From NCBI GenBank assembly GCA_002425185.1, contig DILT01000006.1:1-64000 (forward strand): a stretch of 64,000 bases of DNA, given 5' to 3'. Below, piece by piece: positions 16,501-25,047 of this stretch (within the stretch, counting starts at the first letter, position 1; each line of letters opens with the position of its first letter). The position numbers were made by a program, and so were the translations under genes. The notes beneath the pieces are model-generated. The model worked only from the letters and a program-made list of their open reading frames with translations. It was not told the origin of the DNA and made no database searches. Source of the DNA: Flammeovirgaceae bacterium UBA5585 (GTDB taxonomy: Bacteria; Bacteroidota; Bacteroidia; Cytophagales; Cyclobacteriaceae).

Positions 16501-17831
16501 GTTACTCACTGGTGGCTTACCATACGGCTTACCTCAAAGCCAACTATCCGGCAGAATATATGTCGGCTGTGTTAACGCATTCGCAAAACAACCTTGATAA
16601 GGTTACCTTCTTTATCGAAGAGTGTCGCAACCTGGGCATACCCGTGCTGGGGCCACATGTAAACGAATCAGGAGTTTATTTTGAAGTAAATAAAAATGGA
16701 GAAATCCGCTTCGGGCTGGGTGCTATTAAAGGTGCCGGTGACTCCGCTGTTGAAGCCATTATACAGGAACGCGATGCACACGGACCATTTGAAGATATCT
16801 TTGATTTTGCGAAACGTGTTAATCAACGATCAGTAAACAAAAAAACATTTGAGTGCCTGGCGTTATCGGGCGCGTTCGATTGCTTTGAAGGTATCCATCG
16901 AAGGCAGTACGTATATGCCAAAGATGGCGATGCCAGTTTGATTGAAAAGGCCGCAAAGTATGCTGCCAAAACACAATTGGATGAACAGAGCTCGCAGGTA
17001 AGTTTATTTGGTGGCACAACAGGTACGGCCATGCCAAAGCCCAAGATTGAGTCGGTTGAACCCTTCAATGAGCTTGAAAAACTGAATCTTGAAAAAGAAG
17101 TGGTTGGCATTTATATATCCGGCCACCCGTTGGACAATTTCCGGTTTGAAATGGATGCCTTCTGCAATACACTTTGCAACCAGCTCATCGACCTGGAGTC
17201 ATTACTCGGGCGTGAGACAAAAATATGTGGTATTGTTACCGCGGTTGAGCACCGCACCACCAAGACCGGCAGACCATTTGGAAAATTTACCCTTGAGGAC
17301 TATAGCGGCAATTTCACCTTCACATTATTCGGTGAAGATTATCTGAAGTACAAGAACTTCATGATGCAAGGTTGGTTTTTGTTCATTGAAGGCATCATTC
17401 AACGGAATAATTGGGGAAGAATGGATGTGGAATTCAAAATCCGCGGTATTGAACTGTTAAACGAGTTGATTCAAAAGCGATTACAGGGCCTTGCGTTACG
17501 GTTGCCCATTCATGCTATTACGGCTGACGTGGTCGATAAAATCGAAGAACTTTGCAAGAAAAACCCGGGTCAGGCTGCATTGCAACTCTTTATTAAAGAT
17601 GACTACGAAGCCTTGCAAGTTGAGTTGTTGGCCCGTACCTATCGCATAAATGTCACCAATGCCCTGGTTCAGGAATTTAAAAAGTATGCAGAAATTGGGG
17701 TTATCACAACCAACGCCCAGGTACGGTGGTTAAGTGATATCGTTCAGGAAGATAAGCTTGAGGTGCTGGATGAAGATGGAACAATTTCTTCTACCTTTGT
17801 GTTGGACTCAACAGAACTAATTAATCAATAA
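13527..17831 (+). CDS. dnaE: DNA polymerase III alpha subunit with fused N-terminal DEDDh exonuclease
   Basis: A 1434-residue replicative polymerase. Residues 1-190 form a DnaQ-type 3'-5' exonuclease with all five DEDDh residues: D6 and E8 (DTETTG), D105 (HNIEFD), H170 and D175 (HDAAYD). A PHP domain starts at about 240 with HLHVHSQYS, keeping the metal-type His residues that E. coli DnaE lacks. The catalytic aspartates are D641/D643 (PDIDID) and D795 (MDFLGL). A helix-hairpin-helix region and an OB fold (about 1225-1310) follow. A standalone DnaE is usually about 1160-1200 residues; the excess is the exonuclease. Proofreading in cis is inferred. trxA follows 15 bases downstream. Confidence 0.95.
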   Translation: MYLIFDTETTGVPHNKTAPITDLDNWPRLVQLAWQLHDHKGKLITQNNYLIKPEGFNIPYKAEQIHGISTQRAMEEGHDLKTTLDSFLIDLERTSVLVGHNIEFDINIIGAELIRKSIDPEKFLSLAKVDTGLSSIEFCQLAGGIGGRLKMPRLTELHEKLFGKDFGDAHDAAYDVAATARCFFGLLQKKVVKPFDDTPLSAIVYEEPTLDEANFVKRKRKKDAGYSLDDDQVETIDSPFCHLHVHSQYSVLQATPEIKALITKAKACNMPAVAITDFGNLYGAFKFVREALAHAIKPIVGCEFYLAEERKKLKFTKDNPDKRYTQVLLAKNKNGYQNLAILSSLGFTEGLYGIYPRIDKELVTQYKHDLIATTGNLSSEIPHLILHVGERQAEEAFVWWHTQFGTDFYIELNRHGLAEEDHVNEVLLRFAKKYNVKYFAANETYYIDKEESNAHDVLLCIKEGEFKSTPIGEGRGHRYGLPNTEFYFKSQYEMKSIFRDLPEAIETIQEIINKIEAYSLERQVALPKFEIPKGFASEDDYLKHLTYQGAKKKYAEITPQLKERIDFELETIKKTGYPGYFLIVQDFTSKAREMGVSVGPGRGSAAGSAVAYCIGITNVDPIKYDLLFERFLNPDRVSLPDIDIDFDDEGRNKVLDYVIDKYGKDQVAQIITYGTMAAKSSIRDCARVMQLSLADANFLAKMVPERPGTTLDAAFKEVKELADFKNGTDLKADVLKQAIVLEGSVRNTGTHACGVIITPDALTKFVPVATAKDSSMLVTQFDNSVVESAGLLKMDFLGLTTLSIINTALKNIKKSKGIEINIDSVPLDDEKTYQLFQRGETSGTFQFESPGMQKYLRQLKPDKFEDLIAMNALYRPGPMEYIPAFINRKHGREPIKYDLPEVEEFLAETYGITVYQEQVMLLSQKLANFSKGDADVLRKAMGKKQKSVLDKMKDKFIEGCKANGHAQEICEKIWVDWEAFAQYAFNKSHSTCYSLVAYHTAYLKANYPAEYMSAVLTHSQNNLDKVTFFIEECRNLGIPVLGPHVNESGVYFEVNKNGEIRFGLGAIKGAGDSAVEAIIQERDAHGPFEDIFDFAKRVNQRSVNKKTFECLALSGAFDCFEGIHRRQYVYAKDGDASLIEKAAKYAAKTQLDEQSSQVSLFGGTTGTAMPKPKIESVEPFNELEKLNLEKEVVGIYISGHPLDNFRFEMDAFCNTLCNQLIDLESLLGRETKICGIVTAVEHRTTKTGRPFGKFTLEDYSGNFTFTLFGEDYLKYKNFMMQGWFLFIEGIIQRNNWGRMDVEFKIRGIELLNELIQKRLQGLALRLPIHAITADVVDKIEELCKKNPGQAALQLFIKDDYEALQVELLARTYRINVTNALVQEFKKYAEIGVITTNAQVRWLSDIVQEDKLEVLDEDGTISSTFVLDSTELINQ

Positions 17832-17846
17832 CTTTAATACGATACC

Positions 17847-18167
17847 ATGGGCAAAACTATTGAACTCACTGATTCAACTTTCGATCAAACCATTAATTCC
17901 GATAAACCTGTTTTGGTAGACTTTTGGGCCGAATGGTGCGGACCTTGTAAAATGATTGGTCCGGTGGTAGAAGAACTGGCCGGAGAATACGAAGGCAAAG
18001 CCGTTGTGGCAAAACTTAACGTGGATGAAAATCCGCAAACAGCTGCGAAGTTTGGCATTCGCTCCATTCCTACCTTATTGGTTTTTAAAGGCGGCCAGAT
18101 TGTAGATAAACAAATTGGTGCTGTGCCTAAATCGGTGCTCGCTCAAAAATTAGCTGCCCAGGTTTAA
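17847..18167 (+). CDS. trxA: Thioredoxin
   Basis: A 106-residue classical thioredoxin with active site WCGPCK (C31, C34), the conserved cis-proline segment SIPTLL and the family's usual length. It reduces cytoplasmic disulfides and is recycled by thioredoxin reductase (not in this window). Only 15 bases separate it from dnaE, so co-transcription is likely. It ends at a hairpin terminator. Confidence 0.96.
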   Translation: MGKTIELTDSTFDQTINSDKPVLVDFWAEWCGPCKMIGPVVEELAGEYEGKAVVAKLNVDENPQTAAKFGIRSIPTLLVFKGGQIVDKQIGAVPKSVLAQKLAAQV

Positions 18168-18192
18168 GCACTTATAAATTTCAAAATCCAAG

Positions 18193-18226
18193 AAGCCATT
18201 GTGTGCATAGTGCCAATGGCTTTTTT
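18193..18226 (+). terminator. Rho-independent terminator after trxA
   Basis: Stem AAGCCATTG/CAATGGCTT (18193-18201, 18214-18222) with a 12-base loop, then six T. It lies 25 bases after the trxA stop. Confidence 0.82.
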
Positions 18227-18255
18227 CATTTACAGGTATACCACACTGCTCTATG

Positions 18256-18292
18256 AATTAACCGCTAATTTCGTGGTTAATTTTTATCTTTA
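18256..18292 (+). promoter_or_regulatory. Inverted repeat and -7-like box upstream of the giant secreted protein
   Basis: AATTAACC (18256-18263) and GGTTAATT (18275-18282) form a perfect 8-bp inverted repeat with an 11-base spacer. TATCTTTA (18285-18292) is one base from TAnnTTTG and lies 15 bases before the ATG at 18308. A regulator site overlapping the promoter is possible, but repeats like this also occur by chance. Confidence 0.35.
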
Positions 18293-18307
18293 CCGAATAG
18301 GTTAATC

Positions 18308-21300
18308 ATGAAAAAGGCTTTAATCACTCTTTTTGCGTGCTCATGCTATTTTTTGCAGTTAGTTGCGCAATCTCCAGGAGGTGTTTCCACTAACCTTAGG
18401 TGGTGGATGAAAGCAAATGCAGGCACCTTTACCGACAACGGAGCAACACCTGCCACAGAAGGGCAACTGGTGCAGCAATGGAACGACCAAAGCGCCATTG
18501 CCAACCATGCACGGCAAACCACAAACGCAAACAAGCCGGAATTCAGAACAAATGTTATCAATAGCAATCCCGTATTAAGATTTGCCAGCAATCAATTTCT
18601 GGATGGTCTGGCAGCCCCCGGCATTGGTGCGACCCAAAGCTTTTATATGTTTTTAGTATTCCGTCAAAACTCCTATGTAGCAGGTGCAACAAATGATGGA
18701 AGTGGAACCTTTATTATAGATCGCCCTACTGCCACCCAAAACCTTACTTCTTTTAAGATTGTTAATACAGACAAGTACATGTATCAAAAGAGAACGGACG
18801 GAGGTGCCAATTTAGGTGGTCCGGTTTCCATTACCTCCGCACCTACTAACAGGTTTACCATTATCGACTATTTCAGGGAAGTTAATGTGAGTTTCGGCAT
18901 CTACATTGATGGCCGCTTGGACGTTACTGCCGGAGGCGACAATTCCAGTATTACCGGTCCAATCATTCGCATTGGCCGTCATGCAACAACTGCCAACGGA
19001 GGCCTCAATGGCGACTTTGCTGAAATGGTAGTTTACAATACAAATCTTTCAACCGCTGATCGTCAAAAAGTTGAATCATACCTGGCCATAAAATACGGCA
19101 TTACCCTCAATCAAACCGTTGCCAGAAATTATGTGAGCTCGGCAGGCACTGTCGTTTACCCGGCAGCTACAACGCATGACGATTATGATTTCGATATTGC
19201 CGGCATTGCGCGCGATGATGGTTCGGCCCTCAACCAAACCTCATCGCAAAGTCAAAATCCCTTAAGCATGGTTAGGATATTCAATCCATCTTCTCTTGAC
19301 AATGGGGATTTTCTGATGTGGGGCCATAATGCCCCTACTATTTGGAACTCCAACAATGTTCCGGCACCGTATACCAACCGGCTAACTCGGGTGTGGCGTG
19401 TTGCTGAAACCGGTGAAGTTGGCACGTTCAGCATCTCATTTGACTTAACCGGGTTAGGTGTTGATATGACGGACCCGAATCAGTTTGCATTATTGGTTGA
19501 TAACGATGGAAATTTTGGCGATGCAACGGTTCACACCACCGGAAGGACCATTAGCGGAAATGTTGTTACGTTTACAGGGGCAAGTATCAACACCAATCAA
19601 TATTTTTCACTTGCATCAGCTCCAATTCCGGGGCCAGGTGGTGTGGCCGGAACAACTATCTGGCTGCGTGCAGATGAAGATGTATTTGTAAATGCAGGAA
19701 CAACCCTGGCTACCAACGGACAAACCGTGCAACAATGGAATACACGCGGTGGTTTTTCGGGTGCCAATGCTACACAAGCCACTGCCGGCAATCGCCCAAC
19801 ATTTTTCACAAATATAGCCAATGGCAACCCGGTAGTTCGGTTTGCTACAACACGCTTTCTAAACTTTGGTGCGTTGAGTGTTGGATCAACCAGTGACCTC
19901 GCCATGTCGGCCGTTTTCCGGCCGGCTACAAATAATGGTGGAACAATTGGCAACACAACCGGAGGCTATATAGTTGACAGAACATCAGCAACAACACCCG
20001 TAGTGTCGCTTAAAATATTATCCAACAACAAGGTTGGCTTTCAGCAGCGGGTTGATTCAAATCCCCCGTTGGGAGGCCCCGTAACAACCAGTGATTTTTC
20101 AACCACTACACCTCAGATCATTGACTACTTCCGCGATTACGCAGTAAGATTTGGAATCGCCTATAACGGACAACTGGAAGACATTCAGGCCGAGGCAGGT
20201 GGGGCGTTAACATTTCCAACCCTACGAATTGGCGCCCGTGAAGGCGGAGCAAACGGACTTGATGGCGATATTGGTGAATTTATTTTTTACACCAGGTCAT
20301 TAACAAACGGGGAACGTAACCGAATTGATTCGTACCTGGCGATTAAATACGGCATAACCTTAGACCAAACCACGCTTACCAATTATACGGCCTCTAATGG
20401 GACAACGGTGTACCCGGCAACCAGCACACATAGCGGATACGTAAGCAATATAGCAGGCATTGGGCGCGATAATGTTTCGCGCTTGCTGCAAACAAATTCG
20501 CAAAGCGCAAATCCAAACTCCATGGTGCGTATGCAAAACCCAAGTAACCTGGATAACCTGGAATTTTTAATGTGGGGTAGTAACAACGGTAGTCTTACCG
20601 CACCGAATTCTATTGATGTAGACGGAACATTGGTAAAAGTGAGGTTAAGCCGGGTTTGGAAAGTGGCTGAAACTGGGGAGGTTGGAACGGTTACCATAAG
20701 TGTTGACCTGGCCAATGTACCCGGGCCAAAACAAGAAGCTGATTTACGGTTGCTGATTGATCGGGATGGTGATGGCTTTGCCGATAACGATGTAACACCC
20801 TTAGCCGGGACATTAGCTGGAACGATATTTACCGTAACCGGAGTTAATTTCCAACATAACGATTTCTTTACCATCGGATCGGTTAATGATGTTTCAACCC
20901 CACTACCGGTAGAGTTAATCTATTTTAAGGCTGAGTATGAAAAGCCTGTTGTAGTAACTTCGTGGGCCACTGCAAGTGAATTAAATAACGATTACTTCAC
21001 GCTGGAAAGGTCGTCCAATGGGGAGCAGTTTGAAGGGCTGGCTGTTATTCAAGGAGCCGGAACAACCAGCGAAAGAAACAATTACTTCGAAATTGACCCC
21101 TCGCCCTATTATGGAAAGACTTATTATCGTTTAAAGCAAACCGACTTTGATGGTACCGTTACCTATTCGAAAATTGTTCATGTAAAAACAGATGAAGATC
21201 CTTCCGTAGTACTGACGGTTTACCCTAATCCAAACAAAGGTAAGGTACTTAACTTTTCTTTGAATAGTAAACCATTTCAGTTACACAGTTTCGACATCTT

Positions 21301-21457
21301 CAACCAACACGGCATTACCCTGGAGTCACAAGTCATTCAGTCAGCTTCTGTTGTTGATTTTTCCACTGAGCTAAAATCTTCCTTGCCCCAAGGTATGTAC
21401 TTTATTAAAGTTTACTATAACGACACCGTTAAGACATTGAAGCTAATTGTGAACTGA
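18308..21457 (+). CDS. Giant secreted T9SS protein with duplicated LamG-like modules
   Basis: A 1049-residue protein with a Sec signal peptide (cleavage near VAQ, residue 20). Two homologous modules follow (about 24-435 and 440-855). Each starts with a concanavalin/LamG-like part (GGV, then W-x-A, V-Q-Q-W-N, N-P-V-x-R-F-A) and continues with YLAIKYGITL, GIARD/GIGRD and LMWG segments. Residues about 865-960 form a beta-sandwich (PLPVELIYFKAE). A type A T9SS sorting domain (about 970-1049) carries the YPNPNKG motif and ends KTLKLIVN. It should be exported and attached at the cell surface or released. The ligand is unknown; sugar or protein binding is inferred from the LamG-like fold. It stands alone between trxA and the aminotransferase. 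Confidence 0.85.
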   Translation: MKKALITLFACSCYFLQLVAQSPGGVSTNLRWWMKANAGTFTDNGATPATEGQLVQQWNDQSAIANHARQTTNANKPEFRTNVINSNPVLRFASNQFLDGLAAPGIGATQSFYMFLVFRQNSYVAGATNDGSGTFIIDRPTATQNLTSFKIVNTDKYMYQKRTDGGANLGGPVSITSAPTNRFTIIDYFREVNVSFGIYIDGRLDVTAGGDNSSITGPIIRIGRHATTANGGLNGDFAEMVVYNTNLSTADRQKVESYLAIKYGITLNQTVARNYVSSAGTVVYPAATTHDDYDFDIAGIARDDGSALNQTSSQSQNPLSMVRIFNPSSLDNGDFLMWGHNAPTIWNSNNVPAPYTNRLTRVWRVAETGEVGTFSISFDLTGLGVDMTDPNQFALLVDNDGNFGDATVHTTGRTISGNVVTFTGASINTNQYFSLASAPIPGPGGVAGTTIWLRADEDVFVNAGTTLATNGQTVQQWNTRGGFSGANATQATAGNRPTFFTNIANGNPVVRFATTRFLNFGALSVGSTSDLAMSAVFRPATNNGGTIGNTTGGYIVDRTSATTPVVSLKILSNNKVGFQQRVDSNPPLGGPVTTSDFSTTTPQIIDYFRDYAVRFGIAYNGQLEDIQAEAGGALTFPTLRIGAREGGANGLDGDIGEFIFYTRSLTNGERNRIDSYLAIKYGITLDQTTLTNYTASNGTTVYPATSTHSGYVSNIAGIGRDNVSRLLQTNSQSANPNSMVRMQNPSNLDNLEFLMWGSNNGSLTAPNSIDVDGTLVKVRLSRVWKVAETGEVGTVTISVDLANVPGPKQEADLRLLIDRDGDGFADNDVTPLAGTLAGTIFTVTGVNFQHNDFFTIGSVNDVSTPLPVELIYFKAEYEKPVVVTSWATASELNNDYFTLERSSNGEQFEGLAVIQGAGTTSERNNYFEIDPSPYYGKTYYRLKQTDFDGTVTYSKIVHVKTDEDPSVVLTVYPNPNKGKVLNFSLNSKPFQLHSFDIFNQHGITLESQVIQSASVVDFSTELKSSLPQGMYFIKVYYNDTVKTLKLIVN

Positions 21458-21486
21458 ATAAAGTAGGCTACGGAAGATTGATTTTG

Positions 21487-22329
21487 CTATCTGGCTTTTG
21501 CCTGTTCGTTGAGCTCCAACGCTACAAGATCATCATATAAATCATTTGTAACCCTTCCTGGTTTGCCCTCACCAATAATCGACTCATCTATTTGCGTAAT
21601 GGGTACAATACGTTTTGAGGTGCTGGTTAAAAAAGCTTCATTTGCCGCTCGTGCATCGTCAAGCGTAACCCTTCCTATTTCCACCTTGTATTTCTTAGCC
21701 GCTAACCGCAGCACATGCTTTCGGGTAACGCCTTCCAGAATATTTTCACCGGGGGTAACAACCGTGTTGTCTTTTCTTACTATAAAGAAGTTGCATCGCG
21801 GAAATTCTGACACCTCGCCTTTATAATGGTACAGTACATCTGCTGCCTTTTTCTCCAGCACCTTATTCTGTATCCAAATACCCACCACATAGTTTATGGT
21901 TTTTACATGTGGCTTATCGCGCAGGTACTCGTGGGTTATGATTTTAATGCCTTCGGTTGGAAACCCTGCAGGAGGAAAGTTCATTGGCTTTTGCACCATT
22001 ATCAGGTTTGCCTTATCCGCCAATTGATAGCCATCGGGTGAGTAACCACCGGTGAGGATCACCTTTATACCCGACATTGGGATATTATTTTTTTGAATCA
22101 ACTCAAATATTAATGATTTTAGTTGCCCGGGTTTGTAAGGCACTTTCAGGTGCATTTCCTTTGCTGACACATACAACCGTTCCAGGTAATCTTCAATAAA
22201 AAGCGGGTAGTTATCCATCACCCGGAAAAAATCGAAGATGCCGTACCCACGTTGAATGGAGAGATCACTCACATGAAGAAAGGCTTTATCATCAGGAACA
22301 AAAGAATCATTTAAAAACGTATACATCAC
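21487..22329 (-). CDS. Class IV PLP aminotransferase (D-amino acid or branched-chain type)
   Basis: A 280-residue fold type IV PLP enzyme. The candidate PLP lysine is in HVKTINY (about residue 141), and GEVSEFPRCNFFIV (about 170-183) gives the conserved Glu and Asn around the cofactor. TSTSKRIVP near the C-terminus matches the phosphate-binding part. Class IV includes D-alanine, branched-chain and 4-amino-4-deoxychorismate enzymes, and I cannot choose from sequence. Its start overlaps the stop of the P1 peptidase gene by 4 bases (ATGA type), so the two are translationally coupled. This hints at use of amino acids released by the peptidase. Confidence 0.88.
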   Translation of the reverse strand: MMYTFLNDSFVPDDKAFLHVSDLSIQRGYGIFDFFRVMDNYPLFIEDYLERLYVSAKEMHLKVPYKPGQLKSLIFELIQKNNIPMSGIKVILTGGYSPDGYQLADKANLIMVQKPMNFPPAGFPTEGIKIITHEYLRDKPHVKTINYVVGIWIQNKVLEKKAADVLYHYKGEVSEFPRCNFFIVRKDNTVVTPGENILEGVTRKHVLRLAAKKYKVEIGRVTLDDARAANEAFLTSTSKRIVPITQIDESIIGEGKPGRVTNDLYDDLVALELNEQAKAR

Positions 22330-23453
22330 TTCTCAATCAGGTTGTGCTTTTTAATAATTTTAATCACTTCATCGTGCGGAAGTGCTTCAACTTTATTTCC
22401 GTCTTTGCCGGTCATTGTTTTGGCCGCAAGTAAAGAATTAATAATCGCTTCTTCCGTAGCTTCAATAACGGCCATGAATAAGGGCGACATCGCATCATTT
22501 CGAACAACTATTGTTTCATCGGTAAGCGATGCCTTTTCATGCTTAACCCTAACACGCTCGTCAGTGGAAAAAGCAATTGCATAATCGCCACTGCCATTGG
22601 AGGCTATGCCACCGGTTTTGGCCAGGCCCATCATAGCCCGCTGCGCCAACCGTTCCAGGTTACGAGCATCAAGCGGAGCATCAGTTGCAACCACCATCAT
22701 ACACGAGCCATCCACATCGTTTTGTAACTGTCCGCTCAGGTAATATTTTTTCAATGCTTCCCCCACAGGGGCACCATCAATTTGCAAGACACCACCAAAA
22801 TTAGTTTGCACCAAAACGCCAACCGTGTATCCACCGGAAGTTATGGGTAAAACACGTGAAGCTGTACCAATACCGCCTTTAAATCCAAAGCACACGGTAC
22901 CTGTTCCTGCTCCCACATTACCTTCTGCAACGGTTCCTCCCGTTGCATTCCGAAGTGCATCAAGCATATGTTCCTTTTTTACATGCCTTCCACGGATGTC
23001 ATTTAAGTAACCATCGTTGGTTTCACCTACTACAGCATTTACCGATTGCACCTTTTCGTTTCCGGGCAAATCCAATATGTACCCAATCACCGCCTCCATG
23101 GCTACAGCAACACTCAATGTATTGGTAAGTACAATGGGCGTTTCAATGGTGCCCAGTTCTTTCACTTGTGTACTACCGGCAAGTTTACCAAAACCATTGC
23201 CCACAAATATTCCGGCCGGAACTTTATCCTGGAAAAGATTACCCGAATGTGGAAATATAGCCGTAACACCGGTGCGTACCGATGATCCCTCAATCAAGGT
23301 TACCTGCCCGACCTTCACACCCTGCACATCGGTAATAGAATTCAGTTTACCGGTTTGCATCACTCCGATTTTTATGCCCAGGTCGCGGGTGCGCTGCTGG
23401 GCATAAAGTGATACGCCATAAAGCAGAATTATAAAGGTAAGTTTGCTCTTCAT
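22326..23453 (-). CDS. P1 family (S58) aminopeptidase/D-esterase, exported
   Basis: A 375-residue DmpA/BapA-type peptidase with a signal peptide (residues 1-19, ending YAQQ). This N-terminal nucleophile hydrolase cleaves itself between Gly249 and Ser250: the sequence DGSCMMVVATDAPL matches the DmpA cleavage segment, so Ser250 is the new N-terminus and nucleophile. GNGSGD-type residues (SNGSGDYAIAFS) follow. Such enzymes remove N-terminal amino acids, including D- and beta-amino acids, from peptides. It should act in the periplasm or outside. The downstream aminotransferase overlaps by 4 bases. Confidence 0.9.
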   Translation of the reverse strand: MKSKLTFIILLYGVSLYAQQRTRDLGIKIGVMQTGKLNSITDVQGVKVGQVTLIEGSSVRTGVTAIFPHSGNLFQDKVPAGIFVGNGFGKLAGSTQVKELGTIETPIVLTNTLSVAVAMEAVIGYILDLPGNEKVQSVNAVVGETNDGYLNDIRGRHVKKEHMLDALRNATGGTVAEGNVGAGTGTVCFGFKGGIGTASRVLPITSGGYTVGVLVQTNFGGVLQIDGAPVGEALKKYYLSGQLQNDVDGSCMMVVATDAPLDARNLERLAQRAMMGLAKTGGIASNGSGDYAIAFSTDERVRVKHEKASLTDETIVVRNDAMSPLFMAVIEATEEAIINSLLAAKTMTGKDGNKVEALPHDEVIKIIKKHNLIEK

Positions 23454-23478
23454 TATAAAAATTCAGTGCGTATACACA

Positions 23479-23502
23479 CCGCAAAGACGCGGAGACGCTA
23501 AG
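23479..23502. repeat. CGCAAAGACGC-type dispersed short repeat
   Basis: The stretch CCGCAAAGACGCGGAGACGC followed by TAAG resembles short quasi-tandem repeats (AAAGACGC, GGAGACGC, CTAAG) found scattered in many Bacteroidota genomes. It fills the gap between the P1 peptidase and ykgJ-like genes. Only one copy is seen here. Confidence 0.4.
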
Positions 23503-23508
23503 TTAGCA

Positions 23509-24003
23509 TTAAATCATTTTCTTCATTCGCTCTACAATCTCCAGCACGGCCGGACAAACCAATGTATTTTTATACGTTAAGTCCATGATTTGTGTCATCT
23601 TTTTCCGATCGGTATGCGGATATTCACGACAAGCTTTCGGTCGGTCATCGTACACCTTACAATAATTATCTTCATCTAAAAAAGGGCAAGGAGAAGATTT
23701 TAACACATAATCCTTGTCTTCATCTATTCGCAAAAATTTTTCAATAAAATCACCCGGTTTCATGCGCAGCGCTTTTGCCACGCGCTCAATATCATTTTGG
23801 TAAAAAATTGGGCTGGTTGTCTTGCAACAGTTGGCACACGTCAGGCAATCTAGTTCTTCAAATACCGCATCGTGAAGTTGATGAAAAATAGTATCTACCC
23901 TGCGGGAATCCTTTTTCTTCAGCCCCAACAAGAATTTCCTATTTTCAACCGAAAGGTTTTTTGCTCTTTTCTGAAAACCGTTTACATCCAATTTTTCTTT
24001 CAT
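23509..24003 (-). CDS. YkgJ family cysteine cluster protein
   Basis: A 164-residue cytoplasmic protein with the YkgJ cysteine pattern: CLTCANCC (about 53-60), then SSPCPFLDEDNYCKVYDDRP (about 103-122) and KACREYP. The seven or so cysteines are thought to bind a zinc or iron-sulfur centre. The biochemical role is not established. Its start overlaps the stop of the YpdA-like gene by 4 bases, so a coupled redox function is possible. Confidence 0.85.
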   Translation of the reverse strand: MKEKLDVNGFQKRAKNLSVENRKFLLGLKKKDSRRVDTIFHQLHDAVFEELDCLTCANCCKTTSPIFYQNDIERVAKALRMKPGDFIEKFLRIDEDKDYVLKSSPCPFLDEDNYCKVYDDRPKACREYPHTDRKKMTQIMDLTYKNTLVCPAVLEIVERMKKMI

Positions 24004-24965
24004 GACTTGACCTTGCTTACAATATCCCTGATGATCACATCAGCATGGATCCTTGAGTTTTCAATAAACCACTTATTGGTTTTCAGCCCGCCACAAACAA
24101 CGCCCGCCAGGTAAAGACCCGGGGTTGATGTTTCCATGGTTTGTTCATCATACACCGGTGTTTGGAATTCATCGTGGTGAAAGCGAACACCGGCATTTTT
24201 CATAAAGTCGAAGGGAGGCTGATAGCCCGTCATAGCCAATACAAAATCATTTTCAAGCTGTACTTCACCCGCAGGTGTTTTGATGCTTACTCTGGTGGGG
24301 GTGATAGAAACGACCTCCGAATTAAAAAATGCTTTAATCGACCCTTCACTGATTCTATTTTCAATATCGGGTTTTACCCAATACTTTACACTATCGCGCA
24401 GTTGAGGCTCGCGAATAACCATGGTTACCTCAGCTCCCTTTCGGTACGTTTCCAACGCAACATCTACCGCTGAGTTGGCAGCACCCACTACAACAATCTT
24501 TTGTCCGAAGTACGGGTGGGGCTCATCGTAATAGTGTTTTACTTTGGGAAGGTCTTCACCCGGTACATTGAGCAAATAGGGTAAATCGTAAAAACCCAAT
24601 GCCAGTATTACAGTTTTTGACGTGTAGGTACTTTTGGAGGTTTTCACAATAAAATCATCATCCGCTTTAGCAACCTGCTCCACCTTTTCATACAGTCGGA
24701 TACTCAGGTGATGGGAAGAGCAAACCCTGCGGTAATACTCAAGTGCTTCTGCCCGATTCGGCTTTGAGCCATGTGAAATAAAAGGAACCCCACCAATCTC
24801 CAACCGATCGCTGGTAGAGAAAAAGGTCATGTTTAGCGGGTAATGATAAAGTGAGTTAACCAGGCAACCCTTTTCCAAAATAACGTAATTAAGTCCAGCC
24901 TTTTTAGCTTCTACCCCGCACGCCAGCCCAATGGGTCCACCGCCTATAATGATTACATCCAGCAT
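24000..24965 (-). CDS. YpdA-type bacillithiol disulfide reductase
   Basis: A 321-residue FAD/NAD(P)H oxidoreductase. It has an N-terminal FAD motif IIGGGPIGLACG (5-16) and an internal NADPH motif VVVGAANSAVDVALE (about 160-174). The segment TFFSTSDRLEIGGVPF is characteristic of the YpdA family. It lacks a CxxC active site, which separates it from thioredoxin reductase. The family reduces bacillithiol disulfide with NADPH, and Bacteroidota commonly make bacillithiol. It forms an operon with the YkgJ gene (4-base overlap) and is divergent from the Crp-like regulator. Confidence 0.87.
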   Translation of the reverse strand: MLDVIIIGGGPIGLACGVEAKKAGLNYVILEKGCLVNSLYHYPLNMTFFSTSDRLEIGGVPFISHGSKPNRAEALEYYRRVCSSHHLSIRLYEKVEQVAKADDDFIVKTSKSTYTSKTVILALGFYDLPYLLNVPGEDLPKVKHYYDEPHPYFGQKIVVVGAANSAVDVALETYRKGAEVTMVIREPQLRDSVKYWVKPDIENRISEGSIKAFFNSEVVSITPTRVSIKTPAGEVQLENDFVLAMTGYQPPFDFMKNAGVRFHHDEFQTPVYDEQTMETSTPGLYLAGVVCGGLKTNKWFIENSRIHADVIIRDIVSKVKS

Positions 24966-25047
24966 CCTGCATAGTTACAAAAGAATCGGCAGGGAGTTTA
25001 AAAAAATTCAGCAACCAAAATCAATTCTCCGTCTTATATTCGTGCGT

